From assembly GCA_029259935.1 (NCBI GenBank), contig JAJDEH010000265.1, forward strand, positions 24,472-88,471: DNA of 64,000 nucleotides, in the 5' to 3' direction. This document shows positions 26,629-35,202 of this stretch, one piece after another. A program made the translations under genes and the position numbers. Position 1 is the stretch's first letter. Every line of letters begins with the position of its first letter. The notes beneath the pieces are model-generated. The model worked only from the letters and a program-made list of their open reading frames with translations, did no database searches and was not told where the DNA came from. This DNA is from Planctomycetota bacterium. GTDB lineage: Bacteria > Planctomycetota > Planctomycetia > Pirellulales > Pirellulaceae.

Positions 26629-27165
26629 TCAGGGAGTATCCGGCCCTCGTCTGGTCGTAGAAACGTTGAGGTCGATCTGGATGGGCAGGGCTAGGCGACG
26701 GACGGTTGTTAGGGATTTTACGGCCGCTAGGAAGCGGCGGTGGGCTCGGTCTTGTTGGCGTTGGAGGTAGTCTCCGACGGTTACCGAGACTTCGCCTCGC
26801 TGGACTAGCTGCAGGTCGGCGAATTGGACGTGCAGCCAGCAGGTGACAACTCGCTCGACGAGCAATCGTTCCAGCGGCGTGGAGTTGGGGCCGGAGAGTT
26901 CGTCGCGCAGTCTTTGCAGGTTTTCCGATAGTGATTGCTTCATCGCCAACCGGTCGCCTGACAGGCGGTCGACGATTAATTGTTCCGCTCGTTGTGACAA
27001 GTCGCCTCCCATGAGCGGGATCAGATGGGGCGCATGCCGGAGCAGTTCGCGGATCTTGGGCATGACCGAATCTTCACCCGCGTTCGCCTGATTGATCAGG
27101 GTGTGGATGATCTCGCGGTTGTCGTTCGTCTGTGTTGGACTCTTGGTCGGTGCTTCCTTGGACAC
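26629..27165 (-). CDS. Planctomycete-type hypothetical protein (second of a pair)
   Basis: A 178-aa, mostly helical soluble protein without a known domain name. Central helices (RELLRHAPHLIPLMGGDLSQRAEQLI) and a region VTVGDYLQRQQDRAHRRFLAAVKSLTTVRRL are seen. I recall similar proteins as the second member of a two-gene unit in planctomycete genomes, but I cannot name the family. The start is GTG at 27165 with GGAGG AAAC GCC directly before it. It overlaps the upstream gene by 92 bases in another frame. Its last residues are encoded inside a dispersed repeat. Confidence 0.6.
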   Translation of the reverse strand: MSKEAPTKSPTQTNDNREIIHTLINQANAGEDSVMPKIRELLRHAPHLIPLMGGDLSQRAEQLIVDRLSGDRLAMKQSLSENLQRLRDELSGPNSTPLERLLVERVVTCWLHVQFADLQLVQRGEVSVTVGDYLQRQQDRAHRRFLAAVKSLTTVRRLALPIQIDLNVSTTRRGPDTP

Positions 27166-27466
27166 GGCGTTTCCTCCATTCTCCTCGGTTGTGTTGATGG
27201 TAGCCGGCGGCCAGCAGGGCCAGTTGCGCCCACAGATCGGCCAGTTCGCACAGCGATTCGACGTGCCGTTCTAGCTCGTCGTATTCGGCCATTTCGGCGC
27301 GATCGGCTGCGGCTTGCAGCCGCTGCGACTCGCGATGGAATGCGTCCAGCTCGGACGCGGCTTCGGCCAACTCGCCGTTGCCGAAGTAGTGCCGTGCGAC
27401 TCGGCCGTTTTGCCTCGTCGAGCGCGTGTAGTAGCGGCGGCCGCTAGGACTTGTTTCCCACCCCAT
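27074..27466 (-). CDS. Planctomycete-type hypothetical protein (first of a pair)
   Basis: A 130-aa protein, starting MGWETSPSGRRYYTRSTRQNG, then RVARHYFGNGELAEAASELD. The pattern GWE..GRRYYTR....GRVxRxYFG resembles small beta-hairpin modules found in many planctomycetes in front of a helical partner gene. The middle is a coiled helix (RLQAAADRAEMAEYDELERH) and it ends GYHQHNRGEWRKRRVQG, with a basic tail reading into the partner. The start at 27466 was preferred; the frame is open to 27556. Confidence 0.6.
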   Translation of the reverse strand: MGWETSPSGRRYYTRSTRQNGRVARHYFGNGELAEAASELDAFHRESQRLQAAADRAEMAEYDELERHVESLCELADLWAQLALLAAGYHQHNRGEWRKRRVQGSTDQESNTDERQPRDHPHPDQSGERG

Positions 27467-28069
27467 GCCGAATGCTTGCAAAACGTTTGCAAGACCTGCC
27501 CTGTGTTTTGAGTGCCCGGCTGCCCCGTTGCCAGCCGTTACCTTCATTATATACAAGTTGCCGAATCACTGTTTGCGCGGACGGCGGTCGGCGATTTTCC
27601 ATGCCGAAATTTGAAAGGCTGACGAAGTGCAACGCCTCAATTGAAAAGACCGTCGAGACGAAAACCCTTGGGGCATTTGATATTGGGGCTTTGCGTTCGT
27701 TTCGGAATTCGAAATTTCGGAGGTTGGATTTGGCCGTATTCTTTTTGGTGGAAGTGATTGTGCGAATCGGATAAAATAAAAGTATTGGGACAAGAAGATG
27801 GGGCTACTCGGGCAGAAGCAATGGGCAGTTTTGGCATGAACGCCGTATGTTACAACCTGTTGAGTGCGCCGCTTTGGAGCCGCTGTCGGTTGGGTGGCTG
27901 GGGTCGAGCGAAGCGAAGCCCCCAGTTGTCGCGCTGGGGGCTCACGTTGTTCGACCCCAGCCACACACCAGACATGCAGTTTCACTTTGGTCGATGGACG
28001 ATTCGTGCTATGTTATCAACTCCGCCAACGTGGCGAATTTCAACTTGAAGAGCATCAGCGAGTAGATCG
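27467..28069. other. Intergenic region with a nested palindrome
   Basis: No supported gene. It includes the palindrome annotated at 27894-27964 and an AT-rich stretch (27730-27790, with ATAAAATAAAAGTATTGGG) that may hold the promoter of the DUF1501 gene at 28070. Confidence 0.5.
27894..27964. repeat. Nested palindrome (REP-like)
   Basis: Outer arms GTGGCTGGGGTCGA (27894-27907) and TCGACCCCAGCCAC (27951-27964) are perfect 14-mers. Inside them AGCCCCCAG (27917-27925) pairs with CTGGGGGCT (27934-27942). The element is 71 bases long and ends 106 bases before a DUF1501 gene. Confidence 0.8.
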
Positions 28070-29494
28070 ATGGAAATGGTTTCTAAGAATACAACTTGTC
28101 GGGGCCCCGTTTCGCGGCGCTCCTTTCTGGAATATGGCGCTGCGGCCGGCGGGCTGGGATTGGGCGGCTTGTTGCAGGCTCGGGCCGCCAGCGCGGCGGC
28201 GGGCGGACAGAACCGTGACGATACCGCGGTGATCTTTGTGTGGCTCCCCGGCGGGCCGCCGCACATGGAAACTTACGACATGAAGCCGAACGCTCCGCGC
28301 GACTATCGTGGAGAGTTCTCGCCGATCAACACGAACGTGCCCGGCCTAGACGTGTGCGAGTTGTTTCCGCTGCACGCCCGGATTGCCGATAAGTTTAATT
28401 TGATTCGTTCGATCCATCACAAGTTCGCCGATCATGGCGGCGGGCATAAGCGGTTTTTGACCGGACGCGCGCCGGCCACTCCGACCGGGTTTGTGAACAA
28501 CACGCCTTGCGTGGGATCGATGGCGTCTTTGGAACTGGACGGCAGGCGGCAGACTCGCGGGCTGCCCAACTATGTCGTGTTGGGATCCGGGCGAGTGAAC
28601 AGCGTTGATACGTTTAGCTTCGGTTCCGCGTACTTGGGTTCGCACACGCATCCGTTTCGAATTGCGGCGGACCCCAGCAGCCCCGGCTTTAAAGTGCAAA
28701 ACGTCGGCATGGATAAGTCGATGGGCGACCGGTTGGACGATCGCGTGAGTTTGTTGCAAGGCTTTGACAATTTGCGGCGCGATGTCGATAGCGGCGACTT
28801 GATGGAGAGCATGGATGTTTTCAACCGGCGCGCGGCGGCGATGCTCACGTCGACTCACGTTCGTGAAGCGTTTGATATTGCACAAGAGGACGATGCGGTT
28901 CGTGATCGGTTTGGTCGGCACGGATGGGGGCAGCGGGCGATTCTCGCGCGGCGGCTGGTCGAGCGCGGAGTGCCGTGGGTGACCGTGGTGATGGAGAACC
29001 CTTATCAATCGGGCGTGACGATGCCCAAGTATGGCGTGTACAACTGGGACTCGCACGCGGTCAATTGCCATCTATTCAAAGATGCCCAAATGCGGTTTCC
29101 AATTTACGATCGCACGATCACCGCCATGATCGAAGATCTTTACCAGCGCGGGCTGGACAAAAAGGTGATGCTGGTCGTTACGGGCGAGTTCGGCCGTACG
29201 CCGCGAATCTCCGTTCAACCCGGCACGCAAACGAAAATCGATCAGCCAGGGCGCGACCATTGGCCGCGCGCGATGAGCATGCTGGTTTCCGGCGGCGGCA
29301 TGCGAACCGGGCAAGTGATCGGCGCGACGAACACTCGAGGCGAGGAACCGGTGGAACGGGCGATGACTCCCAACGATCTATGGGCCACGGTGTATCGGCA
29401 TTTGGGCGTCGATTACACGCGCAGCTTTTTGGACTACAGCGGACGACCGATGCCGATGCTGCCTTATGGTGAACCGATTCCGGAATTGATCTAA
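28070..29494 (+). CDS. DUF1501 domain-containing protein
   Basis: A 474-aa exported protein of the DUF1501 family. The leader VSRRSFLEYGAAAGGLGLGG is a twin-arginine signal. Family blocks include WLPGGPPHMETYDMKP, HKFADHGGGHKRFLTGR, TGEFGRTPRI and GRDHWPR. It belongs to a different subgroup from the 3552 and 51881 proteins, being longer in the middle. No adjacent DUF1549/DUF1553 gene is present on this strand. It converges on the chemoreceptor gene with 31 bases between. Confidence 0.85.
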   Translation: MEMVSKNTTCRGPVSRRSFLEYGAAAGGLGLGGLLQARAASAAAGGQNRDDTAVIFVWLPGGPPHMETYDMKPNAPRDYRGEFSPINTNVPGLDVCELFPLHARIADKFNLIRSIHHKFADHGGGHKRFLTGRAPATPTGFVNNTPCVGSMASLELDGRRQTRGLPNYVVLGSGRVNSVDTFSFGSAYLGSHTHPFRIAADPSSPGFKVQNVGMDKSMGDRLDDRVSLLQGFDNLRRDVDSGDLMESMDVFNRRAAAMLTSTHVREAFDIAQEDDAVRDRFGRHGWGQRAILARRLVERGVPWVTVVMENPYQSGVTMPKYGVYNWDSHAVNCHLFKDAQMRFPIYDRTITAMIEDLYQRGLDKKVMLVVTGEFGRTPRISVQPGTQTKIDQPGRDHWPRAMSMLVSGGGMRTGQVIGATNTRGEEPVERAMTPNDLWATVYRHLGVDYTRSFLDYSGRPMPMLPYGEPIPELI

Positions 29495-29525
29495 GCGGTG
29501 GCCGAATGGACTGGCGGAAGTGATC

Positions 29526-32183
29526 CTAGGCGTTCACCGCTGGGTTTGAATTAGCGCGATTGCCTTCACTGCGATTGCCTTCACCGCGATTGCCTTCACT
29601 GCGGGAAGCGAGAGCCACTCGATCCTTTTTGCCCCGTTCGCTACTGCCCCTCGGGTCCGTGGTGTCGATCTGAAACTTCTTGACCAGATCTTTTAGCTGT
29701 GCGGATTGAACGCCAAGTTCTTCGCTACCGCGCGCCATTTGCTCGCTGGCGGTCGTCGCTTGATCCGTCACATTGGACACCTGCTCAATCGTATTCGCCA
29801 TTTCGTTTGCGTTGTGCAGTTGCTCCACCGTCGCGCTGGTGATGTCGCCGATTTTTTCGGCGGTGGCCTCAACTCCTTCGATGATCTTGGCAAGGGAATC
29901 GCCCGCTTGTTGGCTTAGCAATGCGCCCTCTTCGACTCGTTGAGTTGACTCCTCGATAAGCAAGGACACTTCACCCGCTGCTTGGTTGGACCGTTCCGCC
30001 AGCTTCCGTACTTCGTCGGCCACGACGGCAAAGCCCTGGCCATGTTCGCCGGCGCGGGCCGCTTCGATGGCGGCATTGAGTGCCAGCAGGTTGGTTTGCT
30101 CAGCGATCCCGGAAATGACATCAATGATCTCACTAATTTGATCGGACGAAGACTTGATCAAACTCATTGCTTCGACTGACTTGGCCACGGCACGACCACC
30201 TTCGTGCGCCCGGTTATTCGTGTCGGTGGCAACTTGGTTCGCTTGGTCGGCGCTATCGTTGACCGCCTCGATGCTGTGGGCAAGTTGCTTGATCGACCCG
30301 CTCATTTGTCCCACGGACGTACTCTGCATTTGGGCACCGTGGACCATTCGTCCCGCGCTGTCGGCGATGGTCTCCGAACATTCGGCGAACTGGTTGGAAC
30401 CGAGTACTACTTGGCTAATGATGTCACGCAGATCCGTCACCATCCTTCGCAGTCCATCGGCCAATGCGCCGACGGCGTCGTCGCCCGAGATGGTCACCTC
30501 ATGAGTGAGGTCCCCCTGAGCCGCCGCGTCAACGACCGCCAGCAACTCGTCGACTTTATTTCTTAGTTCCTGTTGCGCGCGGCGTTCACGTTCCTGGTTC
30601 TGACGGTCTCGATCTTCGGTAGCTTTCTTTTCAGAAAAGAATTCGTTGAGTCCGTTGGCTAGGCTGTCAATTGTATCATCGCCGATGACGTCAATCGTGC
30701 GCGAATAATCGCCGTGAGCGACGCAGTCTAGCACTTCCAGAACATTGTTAATGCTGCCTCGCAATTGAACCTCGGCCTGCTGTTTGCTTTCCAGTCGCTC
30801 GCGATCCTCGGCATCCTGTTTCTCATCAAAGAATCGATTGAGTCCCGTTCCCAAATCGGTGATGGCCTGATCGCCCTGGACGTTAATGCGACGCGATACG
30901 TCGCCGCGCGCGATTGCGTTGACGACTTCAAGGATGTGATCTACGTTTTTCTGTTGTTCCTGCTGCTCGGCCCGTTCAAGCTCGGCCCGTTCGCGTTCGC
31001 GTTGTTCGGCGGCTTTTCGTTCCTGAAAGAATCGACTGAGTCCCGCGCCCAATTCGGCGACCGCTCCTTCGCCCGAGATACTTATTTCCCGCGCATCGTC
31101 GCCGACCGCTACTTGGTTGACCACTTGAAGGATCTGGTCGACATTCTCGCGCAGTTCCCGCTGGACGTGCTGCTCGCGTTGCTGATTTTCTTCGACTCGC
31201 TGGGCTGCTTGCTGGGCGTCGGTGACGAGGGTCAATGACGTCTCCATGGCGGTGTTTAGGGCGCTGGACATTTCTCCGAGTTCGTCCTTGGAATTGACGT
31301 CCAGCAGTTGGTTCGATTCCACTCCTCCCTCGGCCATACTCCGCAGTCGATCCGTTACGTCGGTCACCCTTCTCGATACTTGCCGGCCGATCCACCAAGC
31401 GGCCGCGCCCGAAAGGCAGAGCCCCACGGCGATGCTGCTCCAAATCCACCAGCTAACACGTGACTGGGCCGTGGAGAGGTGGCCGACCAGCGCCTCTGCT
31501 TGGGCTGTCGGAACCGTGGTGACAACGGCGCCCATGAGATCGCCGCGTTGAAACTTTTTGACCGGCGCGTCGCCTCGCAGCGCGCGAACTTCCGCCGTTT
31601 GTTCGAGATTGTTGTGGCAAGTGACGCAGCTTTGGGCGCTCGCTATGTCCGCCGTCATCACGCGTACGACGGGGGTTCCGTTTTCGGTTTCGCCGCGCTG
31701 CCAATACGGTCGGAAATGCTGGGCGCGATCCTCGATGGGAACATCCCGCAGGTCCGCTTCCTGCTGAAGCAAATTGGTCCAACCAGCCTTTTCGAAGTCC
31801 GATGCAAGACCCTGATCTTTGTTCACGTTCCAGCCGCTGCGCAGGACAAACGTGGCACCGTCTTCTCCGGCGGTTTCTTTCAGCTTGTTGGAAACCGCGC
31901 CGACGAAGACGGCGGGCAACGGTGCTTCGCCATGAGCGGGAGTGCGCGAGAACTTCGTGCCATTGGGTTTCAGGCTGCCGACGATTTGCTTGGCGTAAAC
32001 CGCGCGGGTCCCTGCCACTTGCTGGGCAGTGTTCACACCCATGGCAACCGCTTGCGTCGTGATGAGTTCTTCCTGCTTGCGGCGTAAATCGCCGTCTGCC
32101 GTGAACCAAACCACGATGATTGCGATGCCGATCAAGGACGCGCCAAGTAGCGAGAAAAAGGTGATGCGTGTGCCAATTTTCAT
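29526..32183 (-). CDS. Methyl-accepting chemotaxis protein with haem-binding sensor and tandem HAMP-like repeats
   Basis: An 885-aa membrane chemoreceptor. A membrane helix at about 8-27 is followed by a Tll0287-like (DUF3365) periplasmic domain with a CVTCH c-type haem motif at about 186-190, so the likely signal is redox state or a haem ligand. A second membrane helix (about 246-268) leads into a HAMP domain, then four HAMP-like units of about 64 residues ([60 protein letters not shown]) joined by charged helices. The signalling hairpin contains the hallmark [20 protein letters not shown]. The start at 32183 (MKIGTRIT) avoids a Cys-rich extension. The tail holds SEGNR-type repeats. Confidence 0.88.
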   Translation of the reverse strand: MKIGTRITFFSLLGASLIGIAIIVVWFTADGDLRRKQEELITTQAVAMGVNTAQQVAGTRAVYAKQIVGSLKPNGTKFSRTPAHGEAPLPAVFVGAVSNKLKETAGEDGATFVLRSGWNVNKDQGLASDFEKAGWTNLLQQEADLRDVPIEDRAQHFRPYWQRGETENGTPVVRVMTADIASAQSCVTCHNNLEQTAEVRALRGDAPVKKFQRGDLMGAVVTTVPTAQAEALVGHLSTAQSRVSWWIWSSIAVGLCLSGAAAWWIGRQVSRRVTDVTDRLRSMAEGGVESNQLLDVNSKDELGEMSSALNTAMETSLTLVTDAQQAAQRVEENQQREQHVQRELRENVDQILQVVNQVAVGDDAREISISGEGAVAELGAGLSRFFQERKAAEQRERERAELERAEQQEQQKNVDHILEVVNAIARGDVSRRINVQGDQAITDLGTGLNRFFDEKQDAEDRERLESKQQAEVQLRGSINNVLEVLDCVAHGDYSRTIDVIGDDTIDSLANGLNEFFSEKKATEDRDRQNQERERRAQQELRNKVDELLAVVDAAAQGDLTHEVTISGDDAVGALADGLRRMVTDLRDIISQVVLGSNQFAECSETIADSAGRMVHGAQMQSTSVGQMSGSIKQLAHSIEAVNDSADQANQVATDTNNRAHEGGRAVAKSVEAMSLIKSSSDQISEIIDVISGIAEQTNLLALNAAIEAARAGEHGQGFAVVADEVRKLAERSNQAAGEVSLLIEESTQRVEEGALLSQQAGDSLAKIIEGVEATAEKIGDITSATVEQLHNANEMANTIEQVSNVTDQATTASEQMARGSEELGVQSAQLKDLVKKFQIDTTDPRGSSERGKKDRVALASRSEGNRGEGNRSEGNRANSNPAVNA
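29556..29600. repeat. 15-bp tandem repeat, three units
   Basis: GCGATTGCCTTCACT (29556-29570) is repeated three times with one change. It encodes [15 protein letters not shown] in the tail of the chemoreceptor, beyond the signalling domain. Confidence 0.9.
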
Positions 32184-32814
32184 ATTGCTCACTTTGCAAT
32201 TACAACCACAGTTGCAAGTCGCCATGCACAACTTGAACGAGGAGTTGTTTTAGAAATCGTATTTAGGGGCAATTGTACGACGTCCGTCGAAACGTCAGGC
32301 AATTTCGAAAACGTGCTCGACGGGCGCGATGAGCCAAGAGGCCCATCGTTTTGGTTTTGAAGCGAAGCCAGGGTCCGCGCCGAACTAGGCAAGTTCCGCG
32401 CTCCTGGCTTGTCCCCCAAGGTTAGCTTAGGTATAGGCGACCAGTTGTATTGAATGGCGAAGCCCCATCGCGGTTGCGGCGCGTCATGGGTACGCCGGGC
32501 CGTAGTGGGTGCCAAAAAAAGTGGAAAAGTTTCGTAGTTTTGCTCAGGCTTGGCGGTAGCGACGAGATTTCTCGTTGGAAAAATAAACCCATAAAAATGT
32601 GTTGCTGCAACCGCGGAGCGCAAACTTAAACCAGCCGGTTGCAATCGGTACTACCCGCATCTTCATACTTTCCCTATCAGTTTCGTTTCGTTTTGGCGGT
32701 CCCGTTGTTGTCAGCCGATACAATTCAACAGCAACACTCACCCCACTCTGCCTAATTGCTTAACTCGCCGCTTCACTCTGAAGCCGTGGATCCGATAAGG
32801 AGCATCTAGCCGCC
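32184..32814. other. Intergenic region between divergent genes
   Basis: No supported gene. It must carry the promoters of the chemoreceptor (minus) and of the 98-aa gene at 32815 (plus). A TACAAT at about 32719 is a possible -10 box for the latter but has no clear -35 partner. Confidence 0.4.
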
Positions 32815-33111
32815 ATGCGCGATGACGAATTTACAATTCGAGACCTTAACGACCTGAGAGACTACATCTACGAAACGATCTGTGAGCAGAATGATTTTGA
32901 AGTCGGCGCGTTCGAGCTGACTGAGAGGATCTTGATTCGCGCGGGCCAGCCGTGTGGAATCTTTTTCTGCCTACATGGCCCACGCAGCATCCAGCTTACG
33001 GCCATTTGGGAAAACGACGGCAATACGATTTGGTTCTACGGATCCACGGGCGAACGGATTCAAAAAACCCAATTGAAAAGCTCCGTGGAAATGTCGCTTG
33101 CCGCCGCCTAA
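32815..33111 (+). CDS. Small conserved-looking hypothetical protein
   Basis: A 98-aa soluble protein, MRDDEFTIRDLNDLRDYIYE onward, with an alpha then beta layout (RSIQLTAIWENDGNTIWFYGSTGERI) and no signal or membrane segment. I do not recognise a family. It precedes csrA by 74 bases on the same strand, so the two are probably co-transcribed and the protein may act in the same control circuit; that is inference. A weak Shine-Dalgarno (AAGGAG at about 32797) lies before its ATG. Confidence 0.65.
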   Translation: MRDDEFTIRDLNDLRDYIYETICEQNDFEVGAFELTERILIRAGQPCGIFFCLHGPRSIQLTAIWENDGNTIWFYGSTGERIQKTQLKSSVEMSLAAA

Positions 33112-33185
33112 ATAGTTCGCCGCAAGACTGTAGTTTCTTTTACTAACCGCAATCATTCAGTTTTTCATATTGAGGAGTATCAATT

Positions 33186-33380
33186 ATGCTTGTCCTTTCA
33201 CGGAGGGAAGGCGAGAGAATTAGACTCGGCGAATCGATCGTATTGACCGTGGTTCGCGTCAATGGCGACAAGGTACGGGTTGGCATCGAAGCTCCCGCCG
33301 ACTTGCTTGTACTGCGAGAAGAATTGGAGCCACACGAAATCCCCGACACGATTCCCACTCCTATTGCGCGAGCTGCTTAG
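33186..33380 (+). CDS. csrA: Carbon storage regulator CsrA
   Basis: A 64-aa RNA-binding regulator. MLVLSRREGERIRLGESIVLTVV is the invariant CsrA N-terminal strand set, followed by VRVGIEAPADLLVLREEL; the RNA-contacting positions (Arg6-Arg7 region near the start and the VLREE end) are kept. CsrA dimers bind GGA motifs in mRNA leaders and repress or stabilise messages. GAGGAG lies before the ATG. A strong hairpin terminator follows 30 bases after the stop codon. Confidence 0.92.
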   Translation: MLVLSRREGERIRLGESIVLTVVRVNGDKVRVGIEAPADLLVLREELEPHEIPDTIPTPIARAA

Positions 33381-33410
33381 TCCATCGCTCGGCAAAAACA
33401 GAAGTCATAC

Positions 33411-33446
33411 AGCCGCCGCGAGAGATCTCGCGGCGGCTCTTTTTAT
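33411..33446 (+). terminator. Rho-independent terminator after csrA
   Basis: AGCCGCCGCGAGA and TCTCGCGGCGGCT form a perfect 13-bp stem (33411-33438), followed by CTTTTTAT. It is a classical intrinsic terminator. Confidence 0.9.
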
Positions 33447-33813
33447 GTCTACATTTACGTCATTCCTAACGGGCCATCTAAAAAGTTGGGCTCGGTTTTC
33501 TGGTTTGCTGGCGCGCGGATGATTACCACGATCTTGTGGACCGAATTCGCCAGTTCGCCCCGAATCTCTCGCCACCCCCCCTCTGAAGAGCCCCTGCTGG
33601 CATTGCGGTGATTGAGATTCAGCGAGCGTTCGCCCCATCTGATCCCCCGCAAATGCTTGACATGACGGATTTACTCTTGTATTCTCGTTTCGATTGACTG
33701 GGGAATGGGCCCTGCCACAAATCCCCTCCCACCTATTACACACCCCACCTGCAATCTTTGACCGCCTTCAACTCCGTCGCCGACGGACAAGGTAAACACC
33801 AGGAGGTATCCCG
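33447..33813. other. Intergenic region upstream of the DUF1501 operon
   Basis: No gene supported. It should hold the promoter of the run of genes starting at 33814. A TTGACA-like TTGACATGACGG is at about 33657 and TATTCTCG at 33678, a weak promoter candidate. Confidence 0.4.
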
Positions 33814-35121
33814 ATGAAGTGCCGCGGAAATGTTTTAAGCCGTAGAGGTTTTGTTGCTGTTGGAGCGTTAGGCGGCTTGGGAATTTCCTTAGCCGATTTT
33901 CTACGCGTTAAAGAAGCCCAGGCCGCGCAGAAGTTTTACGAAACCAAAGAAGGTACGGCCAAGTCCGTTATCTTCATTTACATGCCCGGCGGCATGTGCC
34001 ATCAAGAAACCTTCGATCCCAAGCCGTTCGCTCCGGTTGAATACCGTGGCCCGATGAACAGCATCAACACGAGTGTTGAAGGCGTGCGGATCAACGAGAC
34101 TTGGAAAAACACAGCGAAGATCGCCGACAAGATCGCGATCTGCCGTTCGATGACGCATGGCGAAGCCGCTCACGAACGTGGCACGCACAATATGTTCACC
34201 GGCTATCGGCCAAGCCCGGCGTTGAACTTCCCCAGCATGGGCAGCGTCGTGGCTCACGAGTTTGGCCCCCGCAATAACTTGCCGCCTTATGTTTGCATCC
34301 CCAATCAGCCCAACCAGTTTGCGGGAACCGGATATCTCAGTTCCTCGTATGCGGGCTTCAGTCTGGGTGCCGATCCGGCCAGTGGCAACTTCAAGGTTCG
34401 CGATTTGAACCTGCCCGGCGGCGTGGACGAGAAGCGTTTCACGTCACGGCGTCGCATTCTGGACGTGGTCAACGATCATTTCGACCAGCAAGAGAAAGCA
34501 GATTCCTTGGACGCGGTCGATACGTTTTACAAGCGCGCCTATTCGATGATCAGCTCGCAGAAAGCTCGCGAAGCATTTGACATCAATAAGGAAGACGCCA
34601 AGATCCGCGACGAGTATGGCCGCAATACGGCGGGTGCTCGCTTGTTGTTGGCTCGCCGCTTGGTTGAAGGTGGTGCCCGCTTTATCACCACGACCTACGG
34701 TGGCTGGGATATGCACGGCAACATCGCCAACAGCATTAAGAGCCAAGTTCCTTCCTTCGACCAGGCCTACGCTACTTTGATCCGCGACTTGGATCGCCGT
34801 GGCTTGCTGGATTCGACGCTGGTCTGCATTGCCAGTGAATTCGGTCGAACGCCGAAGATCAACGGTACGGCGGGTCGTGACCACTGGCCCAAGGTGTTCA
34901 GCGTCGTGCTGGCTGGTGGCGGCATCAAGAAGGGCGTCGTTTACGGTTCGTCCAACGCGATTGCCAGCGAGCCCGAAGAGAGTCCCTTGACCGTGGCCGA
35001 TTGGGCAACCACGATTTATAAATGCCTCGGAATTGTCGCTGATAAAGAGCTGATGGCTCCTGGCGACCGTCCGATCGAAATCGTCAACGGTGGCAAGGTT
35101 CGCCAAGAACTGATCGCCTAA
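33814..35121 (+). CDS. DUF1501 domain-containing protein (operon member)
   Basis: A 435-aa exported protein. The leader LSRRGFVAVGALGGLGISLA has the twin-arginine pattern. Family blocks MPGGMCHQETFDPKPF, YRGPMNSI, ASEFGRTPKI and GRDHWPK are present. AGGAGG sits 9 bases before the ATG. It is first in a same-strand run with the PPC-domain gene, the DUF1549/DUF1553 gene and the cytochrome-WD40 gene, a set that recurs in planctomycetes and probably acts together on an envelope or periplasmic substrate. Its exact reaction is unknown. Confidence 0.87.
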   Translation: MKCRGNVLSRRGFVAVGALGGLGISLADFLRVKEAQAAQKFYETKEGTAKSVIFIYMPGGMCHQETFDPKPFAPVEYRGPMNSINTSVEGVRINETWKNTAKIADKIAICRSMTHGEAAHERGTHNMFTGYRPSPALNFPSMGSVVAHEFGPRNNLPPYVCIPNQPNQFAGTGYLSSSYAGFSLGADPASGNFKVRDLNLPGGVDEKRFTSRRRILDVVNDHFDQQEKADSLDAVDTFYKRAYSMISSQKAREAFDINKEDAKIRDEYGRNTAGARLLLARRLVEGGARFITTTYGGWDMHGNIANSIKSQVPSFDQAYATLIRDLDRRGLLDSTLVCIASEFGRTPKINGTAGRDHWPKVFSVVLAGGGIKKGVVYGSSNAIASEPEESPLTVADWATTIYKCLGIVADKELMAPGDRPIEIVNGGKVRQELIA

Positions 35122-35151
35122 ACTGCCCGTTTTCTTTCACCGGAAACTACC

Positions 35152-35177
35152 ACGGGCCACGTCACCACGTGGCCCGT
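35152..35177 (+). terminator. Intergenic hairpin in the DUF1501 operon
   Basis: ACGGGCCACGT and ACGTGGCCCGT form a perfect 11-bp stem with loop CACC. It is followed by CATTTATAAG, not a proper U-tract, so it may be an attenuator or RNA-stability hairpin between the first and second genes. Confidence 0.6.
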
Positions 35178-35202
35178 CATTTATAAGTGGCTGGAGGTTC
35201 TC

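Noticed and set aside
32184..32231. Cys-rich N-terminal extension of the chemoreceptor (CNCGCNC)
   Set aside because: The membrane helix of the receptor starts at MKIGTRIT (32183), which also has a nearby ribosome-site-like GTGAG; the extension would place Cys residues before a normal signal anchor.
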